64,000 nucleotides of DNA from Kastovskya adunca ATA6-11-RM4 (GTDB lineage: Bacteria; Cyanobacteriota; Cyanobacteriia; Cyanobacteriales; Coleofasciculaceae), in assembly GCA_019359445.1 (NCBI GenBank), contig JAHHHJ010000003.1:248001-312000 (forward strand), read 5' to 3'. This document shows, in pieces, positions 36,003 through 43,153 of the stretch. The translations under genes were made by a program, and so were the position numbers. How positions within the stretch are numbered: position 1 is the stretch's first letter; the number at the start of each line of letters is the position of its first letter. Below the pieces are notes generated by a model that had not been told where the DNA came from, ran no database searches, and worked only from the letters and a program-made list of their open reading frames with translations.

Positions 36003-37196
36003 CTATCTCCACTCTTCTATCAACTCTGGTGTTTGCTCTGAATGGAGATAGGTGGGTCTTTTTCTCGGAAGTTGTCCGGATAATACCAAATGAGCCATCG
36101 TGTCACAGATAACGCGAGTTGCCATTAACGACGTCATATCACTGACATCGTAGGGCGGTGAAACTTCGACAACTTCTAATCCACAAACAGGCGCTTTTTG
36201 GACAATTTTGCCCAACAATGCCAGGGCTTCACGGGGTAATAAACCACCGGGTTCGGGCCATCCCGTACCAGGGACAAATCCAGCATCAATGCAGTCAATA
36301 TCGAAGCTGATATAAACGCAATCGGTACCGTCTAACGCTCGTTCTAAGGCAAAATTAACAGCGGCATCAATGCCCATTTCAGTGATATCTGTAACCGTTA
36401 AAATGTTGGTTGCTCGTTCTCTGCAAAATTTCACTCCTTGACGCGGAACTTGCCAGCCACCAATGCCCAGTTGTACCAAGTTTTTTGCTGGAGCATTTTT
36501 CATATTTGTGGCATGAAACCAGGGACAGGTATGCATCCGTTCATCTAAGTCGGTTTCCTGAGTATCGACATGGCGATCAAAGTGGATAATCCCGACTTTT
36601 TTATCGCCTAAGTGACGACAAATTCCCCGAACTGTCGGAAAACCAATTGAATGATCGCCGCCTAAGATAATGGGAAATGCCCCGGAGGAGAAAATATGAG
36701 CAATGCCTTTGGAAATTTGGTCAAAAGACTTTTCGTTATTGCCAGGAATTGTGAAAATATCACCGACATCACACAAGGTTATTTGCTCGCGCAAGTCAAT
36801 TCCTAGTTCAAAGTTGTAGGGGGTATACAATGCGGAAATTCTCCGAATTCCCTGCGGACCAAAACGCGTACCAGGACGATAGGTAGTACCGGAATCATGG
36901 GGAACGCCGACGATTGCTACATCGTATTCCCCAACTTTTCTGACATCTTCTATATAGGGAGCTTTAAGAAAAGTATTGATTCCGGCGTAGTGGGGAAGTT
37001 CACCGCGAGAGAAGGTAGAAATAGTGCGATCGCGTATACTTTCGGCGGCTTCTAAGCCATACTCTAACCCTCTATCGACTTCCTGCTGCCAACCTGTTAG
37101 TGGCAGTTGTGCTTCGCGTTCTAAGGCGCGATTGGCTTCTGATAAATGTCCGTTTAAGTTGGAGTTTGGGGGTTGGAAGGATGGTTGTTCAGTCAT
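36003..37196 (-). CDS. gdmH: Ni-dependent guanidine hydrolase (GdmH, Sll1077 type; ureohydrolase fold)
   Basis: This is a 397-residue ureohydrolase that hydrolyses guanidine to urea and ammonia. Metal ligands are visible in LGGDHSIG (His182), IIHFDRHVDTQ (Asp207, His209, Asp211; arginase has DAH) and SFDIDCIDAG (Asp299, Asp301). The ~75-residue N-terminal extension and the PPYDVSDMTSLMATR block match the Sll1077 group, formerly annotated as agmatinase. The start is the ATG at 37196, with AAAGGA upstream; a TTG seven codons earlier is weaker. It sits behind a guanidine-I riboswitch and ahead of its nickel chaperones, which confirms the assignment. Confidence 0.94.
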   Translation of the reverse strand: MTEQPSFQPPNSNLNGHLSEANRALEREAQLPLTGWQQEVDRGLEYGLEAAESIRDRTISTFSRGELPHYAGINTFLKAPYIEDVRKVGEYDVAIVGVPHDSGTTYRPGTRFGPQGIRRISALYTPYNFELGIDLREQITLCDVGDIFTIPGNNEKSFDQISKGIAHIFSSGAFPIILGGDHSIGFPTVRGICRHLGDKKVGIIHFDRHVDTQETDLDERMHTCPWFHATNMKNAPAKNLVQLGIGGWQVPRQGVKFCRERATNILTVTDITEMGIDAAVNFALERALDGTDCVYISFDIDCIDAGFVPGTGWPEPGGLLPREALALLGKIVQKAPVCGLEVVEVSPPYDVSDMTSLMATRVICDTMAHLVLSGQLPRKRPTYLHSEQTPELIEEWR

Positions 37197-37231
37197 GTCC
37201 TTTGCAGGTGAAAACAATAAGTTTTAGAAAG

Positions 37232-37288
37232 CAAAAAGCCCAGGAAAGTATCAACAGTTCCATAACTGCTGTATACTTCTCCCGGGCT
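37232..37288 (-). terminator. Riboswitch-controlled terminator upstream of gdmH
   Basis: On the minus strand AGCCCGGGAGAAGTATACAG pairs with the reverse-complementary segment ending in TCCTGGGCT, making a stem of about 24 bp with a few mismatches and a four-base loop around ATGG. It is followed by TTTTTG. Its 5' arm contains the GCCCGGGAGA element of the aptamer, so ligand binding should block the hairpin and let RNA polymerase continue. Confidence 0.9.
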
Positions 37289-37412
37289 TTTTTCCCGCCG
37301 TGTAGCTATCCTTGGTTTTTTAAACTAATAAAAACTCTGCCAAGTTAGCTTGCCTCTCTCGGACCAGTCGTTTAAGTTATTCAACTCAAACCGGAACCCT
37401 AGAGGCAATTAA
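37276..37412 (-). promoter_or_regulatory. Guanidine-I (ykkC) riboswitch aptamer
   Basis: Read on the minus strand, the leader holds the conserved ykkC elements in the right order. CTAGGGTTCCGG is at 37403-37392, ACTGGTCCGAGAG at 37368-37356, ACACGGCGGGA at 37303-37293, and GCCCGGGAGA at 37287-37278. It binds guanidinium and turns on the downstream gdmH operon. The last conserved element overlaps the left arm of the terminator hairpin, which is the expected switch design. Exact helix borders are estimated. Confidence 0.93.
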
Positions 37413-37634
37413 TTGTCAAGTTTTGCTAGAAATAATTTGAACAAACTTATCAATTCTTTACTTTTGAAGGTTAGTTCAGTGTTTTTGTGAAACTCCTAGC
37501 TTATTGATACTTTTATCAATCCAGCAGCCGGAAAAATGTATCAAAGGCTACTAAAAGATAATTGATAGGCGATCGCTTTATTTCTGAGGGTGAATAGTGA
37601 TTGGTTTGGGTGGGTTGGATGTGTCAGGTGCTGG

Positions 37635-37677
37635 TGTTTAATAAACCGCAGAGGGCGCAGAGGGCGCGGAGAATAGA
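37635..37677. repeat. Short dispersed repeat of the AACCGCAGAGGGCGCAGAGG type
   Basis: The segment AACCGCAGAGGGCGCAGAGG followed by GCGCGGAGA contains a tandem of about nine bases. Fragments of the same word, in reverse orientation, occur at 33660-33685 (CTCTGCGCC...GCGGTTT). It is a widely dispersed intergenic repeat in cyanobacteria. It lies upstream of the SDR gene. Confidence 0.65.
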
Positions 37678-37699
37678 TTAATAGAGAGAAGAGAGAGAA

Positions 37700-38380
37700 A
37701 TGGCAAGGTTAATTGTAATTACGGGTGTCAGTCGCGGTTTGGGTAAGGCGATGGCGGAGGAGTTTATCCAGGCGGGACATACGGTTTTGGGTTGCGCTCG
37801 TTCTGCGGAGGCGGTGGCACAACTTAAGAAATTTGGTTCGCCTCACGATTTTACAGCGGTGGATGTGGCAGATGAGGGGCAGGTTCAGGCTTGGGCAAAG
37901 CGGCTTTTGGCTGAGTATGCTCCCCCAGATTTGTTGATTAACAATGCGGGTATCATCAATGAATTAGCACCGCTTTGGGAAATTCCTAGTGAGGATTTTT
38001 CTCGCTTGATTGATGTGAATATCAAGGGAGTAGGGAATGTACTTCGCCACTTTATCCCGGCAATGATTGAGGGGAAAAGTGGCATTATTGTGAATTTCAG
38101 TTCGGGCTGGGGGCGTTCGACTTCTCCGGAGGTTGCGCCTTACTGTGCTTCTAAGTGGGCAATTGAGGGATTAACTCGCGCTTTGGCGCAGGAACTGCCT
38201 GCTGGGATGGCGGCGATTCCCTTAAATCCTGGCATTATTCACACGGATATGTTGGACATTTGCTTCGGGGAAGCAGCGGCGGATTACACATCGATTCAGG
38301 ACTGGGTGAAAGTAGCGGTTCCCTTTTTGCTGCAGCTGAGTCCTGCGAATAATGGGGTGCCGTTGACGGTTCCGGCTTAG
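37700..38380 (+). CDS. Short-chain dehydrogenase/reductase (SDR)
   Basis: This 226-residue classic SDR has the cofactor loop GVSRGLGKAMAEEF (TGxxxGxG type), LLINNAGI (NNAG), the catalytic Ser in IVNFSSGWG and the active-site YxxxK in YCASKWAIEG. It uses NAD(P) to oxidise or reduce an alcohol or ketone that cannot be named. The ATG is preceded by purine-rich GAGAGAAGAGAGAGAA. It converges on the CvfC-like gene with a 3-base gap. Length is short but complete. Confidence 0.9.
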   Translation: MARLIVITGVSRGLGKAMAEEFIQAGHTVLGCARSAEAVAQLKKFGSPHDFTAVDVADEGQVQAWAKRLLAEYAPPDLLINNAGIINELAPLWEIPSEDFSRLIDVNIKGVGNVLRHFIPAMIEGKSGIIVNFSSGWGRSTSPEVAPYCASKWAIEGLTRALAQELPAGMAAIPLNPGIIHTDMLDICFGEAAADYTSIQDWVKVAVPFLLQLSPANNGVPLTVPA

Positions 38381-38383
38381 TTA

Positions 38384-39568
38384 CTAAGCTCCCTGAGATA
38401 GGCGCATCCACATCGGTAAGGTGCGATCGCCTCCGCCTTCAATTCGTTCTAAGGCGGCGGCTATTTCAACGCGCACATCAAACTCGCTTTCTTTTTCCAG
38501 CGCCCGACGCAAGGGTTCTATGGCGGTTTCATTCCCCATCTCGTTCAGGTAACGGGCAGCACGCCAGCGTACTAGTTTAGAGCAGTCTTCTAGGGCTTTA
38601 GCCATAGTTGCGATCGCGCTTTCATCCCCTAGATCGCTCAAGGCGTCCCCCGCTGTACGGCGCACAATCACGGAGCTATCAGAGAGGACAGCACGACACA
38701 GAGGTTCTACCGCTTCTGGTATTTCACTGGTGCCTAGGATGGCGGCAGCCCAACGGCGAACAGCACTCCGCTGATCATTGAGGGCGGTAAGGATGGCGGG
38801 GAAGGTTTCCGGTGTAACCTCCAGCTTCTGAATTGCCTTCAGTCGCCGCTGTCCGTCCGGACTCTGGAGTTCGTCTAGCAAGGCTTGTTGATTGACAGGT
38901 TTGGCCGTCGGTGCTTCTTCAACAGAGTTAGGTGACGTAGTGTTGGAGGCGATCGCTAGAGCTTCAATCTGTGCCAGCTCGGCTTGATCAACCAAGCTAT
39001 CGATCTCCTCGGCTACCATTTGCACGACCTCACTAGGCAGCCCGTTGCGGGATTCGTAGGGTTGCCAGCGGCGTTCGGTGATGTAGTTCGCCCCTGTTGC
39101 CGCGATCGCTCGTTGCAGAGCTTCATTAAACCGTTCTGGCAGGCTCACTCTCGCTTGTTCCCCTGACTCTGTTGTCGCCCGCACCTGTATGGGAATGTGG
39201 CGAAACACCTGAATGGCGACATCAACTTGCCCTAAATTTTGACGGGCTTCACGGCTACTTTCCGTCGCAGGCTGTGCTAATTGAGCCTTAAGTTTCTCAT
39301 CGGCTGACTCTGCAATCCCCAGTAAACGAGCAGATTGAGCTAAAATTGGCTGCCAATCGGCGTTACTTTCTCGCATCAGCGTAATAAAGTCCAACGCCAG
39401 AAAAACTTCTTTAACCCCCTTGAGCTGAAGCAATTGCTTGGCAACTTCCGGCACATTGGTAACCGTTTCATTGGGGCGCAGTGTTACAGGTTTGGCGCTA
39501 ATCTGCTCATCAAGATTGAGCTTCATGCAGTGGGGATTGGGGGTAGTTTCTAGGGAAGAGAGTTTCAT
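38384..39568 (-). CDS. CvfC-like protein: Nfu N-terminal domain, virulence-factor domain and HEAT repeats
   Basis: This protein of about 394 residues begins with an Nfu/NifU N-terminal domain (LETTPNPHCMKLNL, VKEVFLALDFITL). A middle domain (QVDVAIQVFRHIPIQVRAT, NYITERRWQPYESRNG) resembles the conserved virulence factor C family, and at least four HEAT repeats follow (LLDELQSPDGQRRLKAIQKL, LNDQRSAVRRWAAAIL). Homologues occur in Firmicutes and cyanobacteria with unclear function. I start at the ATG at 39568, where the conserved domain begins; the frame extends 26 codons upstream. Confidence 0.8.
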   Translation of the reverse strand: MKLSSLETTPNPHCMKLNLDEQISAKPVTLRPNETVTNVPEVAKQLLQLKGVKEVFLALDFITLMRESNADWQPILAQSARLLGIAESADEKLKAQLAQPATESSREARQNLGQVDVAIQVFRHIPIQVRATTESGEQARVSLPERFNEALQRAIAATGANYITERRWQPYESRNGLPSEVVQMVAEEIDSLVDQAELAQIEALAIASNTTSPNSVEEAPTAKPVNQQALLDELQSPDGQRRLKAIQKLEVTPETFPAILTALNDQRSAVRRWAAAILGTSEIPEAVEPLCRAVLSDSSVIVRRTAGDALSDLGDESAIATMAKALEDCSKLVRWRAARYLNEMGNETAIEPLRRALEKESEFDVRVEIAAALERIEGGGDRTLPMWMRLSQGA

Positions 39569-39654
39569 ATTGCTATTTTTTAAAAAATCATGACGCCAAT
39601 CGAAAGCAAGATTGAAGCGATCGCTATTATTAAAATTTCTGCTCAAATCCAGCT

Positions 39655-39849
39655 TTAGGTGTTGCCAGGTTCTTTCCTAGAGGGGGTTTTAGGCCCGCCT
39701 ACCAGCAACGTCGCCGCCATTGTATAAAATACCCAGAACACCGCTGGCACTAATAAAAACAGCATTAAACCTGCTAATCCAGCAAAGGGAGCAGTGACAA
39801 ACAGCAATATCAATGCAAACAGGGTGAAAATTACAACTAACCGATTCAT
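39655..39849 (-). CDS. Small two-helix membrane protein of unknown function
   Basis: This 64-residue protein has two hydrophobic segments (VVIFTLFALILLFVTAPFAGL and MLFLLVPAVFWVFYTMAATLL) and a short charged tail. No family is recognised. It is directly upstream of the CvfC-like gene, on the same strand, and may be co-transcribed. The ATG at 39849 follows GTAGAAGGC. Confidence 0.6.
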   Translation of the reverse strand: MNRLVVIFTLFALILLFVTAPFAGLAGLMLFLLVPAVFWVFYTMAATLLVGGPKTPSRKEPGNT

Positions 39850-39960
39850 AATGCCTTCTACCTGATTTAGCCCTATTGCTTCACCCTATCAAGACCACAC
39901 GTTGCCCCGTACCCTCCCTGATGCTGAAATTAAAGGGGTCATAGGCTAGCAACATTGACC

Positions 39961-40132
39961 TTAAGCTGAATGGTACTGACTTAAGCGGAAAATAGTCGTT
40001 TTTGAGAAAAACCCAGCTTGGGGGGGCTTCCCCCCAATCCCCCCGCTGGGGGATGAGTGCCTCCCCCAGACCCCCTGCACAAGGTTTGATCGGTTGTGAT
40101 GAATTTTTTTAAGTTAGTACCATTCGACTTAA
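39961..40132. mobile_element. MITE-like element with 25-bp terminal inverted repeats
   Basis: The left end TTAAGCTGAATGGTACTGAC... (39961-39985) and the right end ...AGTACCATTCGACTTAA (40108-40132) are inverted repeats, with 21 of 25 bases paired. Between them is a C-rich segment with internal palindromes (CCCCCCAATCCCCCCGCTGG). No open frame lies inside. The right end overlaps the hisG stop codon. No target-site duplication is clear. This fits a small non-autonomous transposon or other dispersed repeat. Confidence 0.65.
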
Positions 40133-40776
40133 GCTGCACTCAACGTCTGCGCCCGGATCTGTTCTACCCAGTGGTTGAGATTATCCATATCTAAGCGATA
40201 ACTTAGAGGATGGGCAATCAACCGCGCCGTACTCTCAAACAGCGTCTCAATCTCAATCAAGCCATTTTCTTTTAATGTCCGACCTGTGGAAACTAAGTCT
40301 ACAATTGCCTCAGACATACCTGTAATTGGCCCTAATTCTACAGAGCCAGACAGCGGCACAATTTCCACAGGTAGGTCTATGCTGTCAAAGTATTCATTGG
40401 CGCAGTGGACAAACTTGGAAGCAACACGACCATGGGGAGGCAGTTCTAAGGGGCGACGGTAAGGGCTTGATTGCTTCACCGCAACCGATAGCCGACAGGA
40501 GCCAAAGCGCAAATCAGCTAGATGTGCCACCTGCGGACTCTTTTCTCGCAAGACATCATAGCCAACTACTCCCAACTGGGCTTGACCGTACTCAACATAA
40601 ACGGGGACATCCTGTGTCCTCACCAGCAAGGCTTTAGCGGTGCCTGTGGGGTCTTGAATCTGGAGTTGGCGACTGGCGGAGTCGAGAAACGCGCTAAAGT
40701 CTAGTCCAACCGATTGCAGCAGTTTGATGCTGTCTTTTAGTAATGCGCCTTTTGGCAGTGCAACGGTAATCGTCAT
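40129..40776 (-). CDS. hisG: ATP phosphoribosyltransferase, short form (HisG)
   Basis: The protein of 215 residues is the short form of HisG, the first enzyme of histidine synthesis, joining ATP and PRPP. It starts [15 protein letters not shown] and carries the PRPP loop in [22 protein letters not shown]. The short form lacks the C-terminal regulatory domain and normally needs HisZ; no hisZ is present here. I use the ATG at 40776; the frame extends 23 codons further but without conserved sequence. Its stop codon lies in the end of a MITE-like repeat. Confidence 0.95.
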   Translation of the reverse strand: MTITVALPKGALLKDSIKLLQSVGLDFSAFLDSASRQLQIQDPTGTAKALLVRTQDVPVYVEYGQAQLGVVGYDVLREKSPQVAHLADLRFGSCRLSVAVKQSSPYRRPLELPPHGRVASKFVHCANEYFDSIDLPVEIVPLSGSVELGPITGMSEAIVDLVSTGRTLKENGLIEIETLFESTARLIAHPLSYRLDMDNLNHWVEQIRAQTLSAA

Positions 40777-40887
40777 CGCAGGGGAAATTTTAATATTTAC
40801 AATATTAATGTTGGCGATCGCTCGACCACCATGCCATGTTCTCATCCATTGCGTCGTGTTTCATCACCACTGAGTGAAAAAGGTTAG

Positions 40888-41574
40888 ATGCGAATTCTCT
40901 TAGTTGATGATGAAGTTGAGCTGACAGAACCGCTGAGTCGCCTGTTGACACGAGAAGGCTACAGCGTTGATGTGGCTTATGAGGGAGCTGAAGGTAGCCA
41001 ACTGGCGTTGCAAGGCGGATATGACTTGCTGATTCTCGACTGGATGCTACCTAAACGATCGGGATTGGAGATTTGTCAGCAGTTGCGATCGCAAGACGTA
41101 ACTACACCCGTTCTCTTTCTCACTGCCAAAGATACTCTAGATGACCGGGTGTTGGGCTTAGATGCGGGTGCTGATGACTATCTTGTCAAACCTTTTGAAC
41201 TGCGGGAGTTACTGGCGCGGGTGCGGGCTTTGCTGCGACGTTCGGCGGCGGCTGAACCTAGTAATGCTAGCCAACGCCTGAAAGTGGGAGAGCTAGAACT
41301 TGATGGCGAAAACCAGCTTGCTTATCGGGGCGATCGCTTAATTGAGCTATCGGAAAAAGAAAGCCAACTACTGGACTTTTTTATCCGCCATGCAGGTCAG
41401 TTATTGACCCACGCTCAAATCCACGAGCATTTGTGGGGTGACAAAGAGCCACCTAGCAGCAATGTCCTTGCGGCACTGATTCGCCTCTTACGGCGCAAAA
41501 TTGAGGCAAAGGGCGAAACACCTCTGATTCATACGGTGTACGGCAAAGGCTATCGTTTTGGAGAAAGTAGCTGA
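40888..41574 (+). CDS. OmpR/PhoB-family response regulator (RppA-like)
   Basis: This 228-residue regulator has a receiver domain (LVDDE acidic pocket, phospho-acceptor Asp in LLILDWMLPKRSG at about residue 51, FLTAK with the conserved Thr/Lys) and a winged-helix DNA-binding domain (ELSEKESQLLDFFIRHAGQLLT...NVLAALIRLLRRKIE). It resembles cyanobacterial RppA-type regulators that sense redox or metals, but no sensor kinase is next to it. The start is ATG at 40888. It is divergent from hisG with about 110 bases between. Confidence 0.92.
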   Translation: MRILLVDDEVELTEPLSRLLTREGYSVDVAYEGAEGSQLALQGGYDLLILDWMLPKRSGLEICQQLRSQDVTTPVLFLTAKDTLDDRVLGLDAGADDYLVKPFELRELLARVRALLRRSAAAEPSNASQRLKVGELELDGENQLAYRGDRLIELSEKESQLLDFFIRHAGQLLTHAQIHEHLWGDKEPPSSNVLAALIRLLRRKIEAKGETPLIHTVYGKGYRFGESS

Positions 41575-41657
41575 CTCTAGCATTTTGATTTAGCGATCGC
41601 CTCAACGTGCCTGTGCTTGATCTCGGCTGAATAACTGACACTGAAGAGCAAGCTACT

Positions 41658-41768
41658 TTAACGGATAAAGCCCATAGCAAACACAGCAATAGCACCTACT
41701 ACTGCCAGGATAGAGAGAACGCGTCCCGCATTAGGGCTACCTTTCCAGGAATAATTTTTATCTTTCAT
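41658..41768 (-). CDS. 36-residue single-helix membrane protein
   Basis: The frame reads MKDKNYSWKGSPNAGR and then a hydrophobic stretch (VLSILAVVGAIAVFAMGFI) ending in R. The N-terminus is charged and the helix Ala/Val-rich, as in other small cyanobacterial membrane proteins. It lies alone between two plus-strand genes, on the opposite strand. No clear ribosome site is visible, so confidence is limited. Its design is like that of the 27.2 kb protein. Confidence 0.45.
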   Translation of the reverse strand: MKDKNYSWKGSPNAGRVLSILAVVGAIAVFAMGFIR

Positions 41769-41973
41769 CACTATTTTTATGGAATTGACGTTGATTGTTA
41801 CATTTTTCAATCAATAGCCGCGCCCATCCCTAGTTAGACATTCCAATTTGGTAGCGAGGATCACTTTTACTGTTTTCAAGTCGCTAATCTTCTGATGATT
41901 AATCTACCCACAGATATATCTTTAGTCAGGGGGCAAGGGACACAATAAATGAAGTTTAGAAAAAACTTCCACC
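41769..41973. other. Upstream region of the CsbD-like gene
   Basis: These 205 bases are A/T-rich and contain no gene. The likely promoter of the following exported stress protein lies here, but I cannot fix it. Confidence 0.4.
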
Positions 41974-42435
41974 ATGACAAACAAAAGCTTTGCAAAAAAA
42001 CTAACGCAGAGTATTCTGCGGCGATTTGCAGCCCTGTGTTTCTTTGCAGTACTGTTTTTTGTCAGCTCAGGCATTCCCCAAGCCTTGGCAGATTCTGGAG
42101 CGATCGCTAATCTCGAAAAACAAAACCTGCTGATTGCTCGAAACCCAGTGGAAGAAGCAGTAGATAACCTAGCTGGGCAAGGGACTACCGACCAAATTCA
42201 AGGTCAAGTTGATGAAAGCACAGGTCGTGTTCAACGGGAACTTGGTAAGGTGACAGGTCAAACTGAAGGAGCACTTCGTGAAACCAAAGGTCAGGCGCAA
42301 CAATCCCTCGGAGAAACGAGACGCGCTGTTGACAAAGCCAGCGACAAGGCTGAGTACCAGCTTGAAAAGGCAGGTGAAAAAACTGAAGACGCCTCAGAAA
42401 ACTTGATTGACAAAATCAAGAATTTCTTTGACTAA
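41974..42435 (+). CDS. Exported CsbD/LEA-like stress protein
   Basis: This 153-residue protein has a signal peptide or anchor (AALCFFAVLFFVSSGIPQALA). The rest is very polar. A CsbD-like section (IQGQVDESTGRVQRELGKVTGQTEG) leads into a lysine/glutamate-rich repeat (ALRETKGQAQQSLGETRRAVDKASDKAEYQLEKAGEKTEDAS) like LEA proteins. Such proteins are usually induced by desiccation or osmotic stress and protect membranes. The function here is inferred. The ATG at 41974 lacks a strong ribosome site. A terminator follows. Confidence 0.8.
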   Translation: MTNKSFAKKLTQSILRRFAALCFFAVLFFVSSGIPQALADSGAIANLEKQNLLIARNPVEEAVDNLAGQGTTDQIQGQVDESTGRVQRELGKVTGQTEGALRETKGQAQQSLGETRRAVDKASDKAEYQLEKAGEKTEDASENLIDKIKNFFD

Positions 42436-42465
42436 AACAAGCAAACAAAACCTGTGAAACTTGTG

Positions 42466-42505
42466 AGGCTGGACTAACTAAACTCTTAGTAGTCCAGCCT
42501 TTTTG
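42466..42505 (+). terminator. Rho-independent terminator after the CsbD-like gene
   Basis: AGGCTGGACTA and TAGTCCAGCCT form a perfect 11-bp stem with a 13-base loop, followed by five T. It ends the plus-strand transcript of the stress protein and could also act on the opposite strand. Confidence 0.9.
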
Positions 42506-42532
42506 GTGGCTATAAATTAGGGGAGTTGCTGT

Positions 42533-42916
42533 TCAAGAAAGGGGAGAAGAAACCGCTTGATTCCGACTGCCGTAGCGCTGCAAAAATTGAAGAATAAGCA
42601 AATATTGGTGGGAAAACCACCTTCGAGGCGTCTCCTGAGCAGATTGGGGCGCAGCTTCCACATTAGGAGCCTTGGTCATCACCAGCATAGAGTCAGTGGG
42701 ACGGATCGCTAACTTTCCTCGTTTTAAGGCGTACCGCAACATGCGTCCTTTCTTCCAGACACAATACTTATCCGCCCTCCAGCGAGGATTAGCTGGGTAG
42801 CCAGCAAAGCCACACCGCAAGGCAGGAATCAACGTACTCTTGATAGATGTACGAAGTTTAACGGTGCTTGCTAATTCCACTACCACAAACTGGTACTGCT
42901 TTGTTACTGCGGACAC
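42533..42916 (-). CDS. Protein of unknown function with optimal ribosome site and GTG start
   Basis: This 127-residue protein starts with GTG at 42916, eight bases after a perfect AGGAGG. Basic and aromatic residues are frequent in the middle (GYPANPRWRADKYCVWKKGRMLRYALKRGKL), which suggests nucleic-acid or membrane-lipid contact, but no family is recognised. The end (RRWFSHQYLLILQFLQRYG) may be a short helix. It is convergent with the stress gene's terminator. It lies next to the TnpB element and could be part of that inserted segment. Confidence 0.65.
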   Translation of the reverse strand: MSAVTKQYQFVVVELASTVKLRTSIKSTLIPALRCGFAGYPANPRWRADKYCVWKKGRMLRYALKRGKLAIRPTDSMLVMTKAPNVEAAPQSAQETPRRWFSHQYLLILQFLQRYGSRNQAVSSPLS

Positions 42917-43153
42917 AAGCTTTACCTCCTCGTAAATATGGGATATTACATTTCGTTGATAATTGGGCTGCTCAAGCAGGGCTTTTTGTCAGTTGCCCGT
43001 CGTCTACCGTTTCACTAATTTCAGACAACAAATTTCGCGGCGGTGTCCCTATTTACCGAAATAATTGGGTCTAAAGCCCCTTTCTTCTAGGACGGCTTTT
43101 TATTTTTTCACTTTTATGAGCACTGCGATATCATAAGCCGAGGGAGGTAAACT
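42917..43153. other. Region between the unknown gene and tnpB, possible left end of the element
   Basis: The 237 bases include AAAGCCCC...GGACGGCTTTTT at about 43072-43102, a hairpin with a T tract that looks like a terminator or an IS left-end structure. The GAGGGAGGTAAACT ribosome site of tnpB follows. The exact left end of the element cannot be determined by eye. Confidence 0.4.

Noticed and set aside
36003-37196. Agmatinase or arginase
   Set aside because: The active site has DRH instead of DAH, there is a long N-terminal extension, and the guanidine riboswitch and Ni chaperones flank it. Guanidine hydrolase fits better.
40777-40845. N-terminal extension of hisG
   Set aside because: The 23 extra codons are not conserved in HisG, which starts at [10 protein letters not shown].
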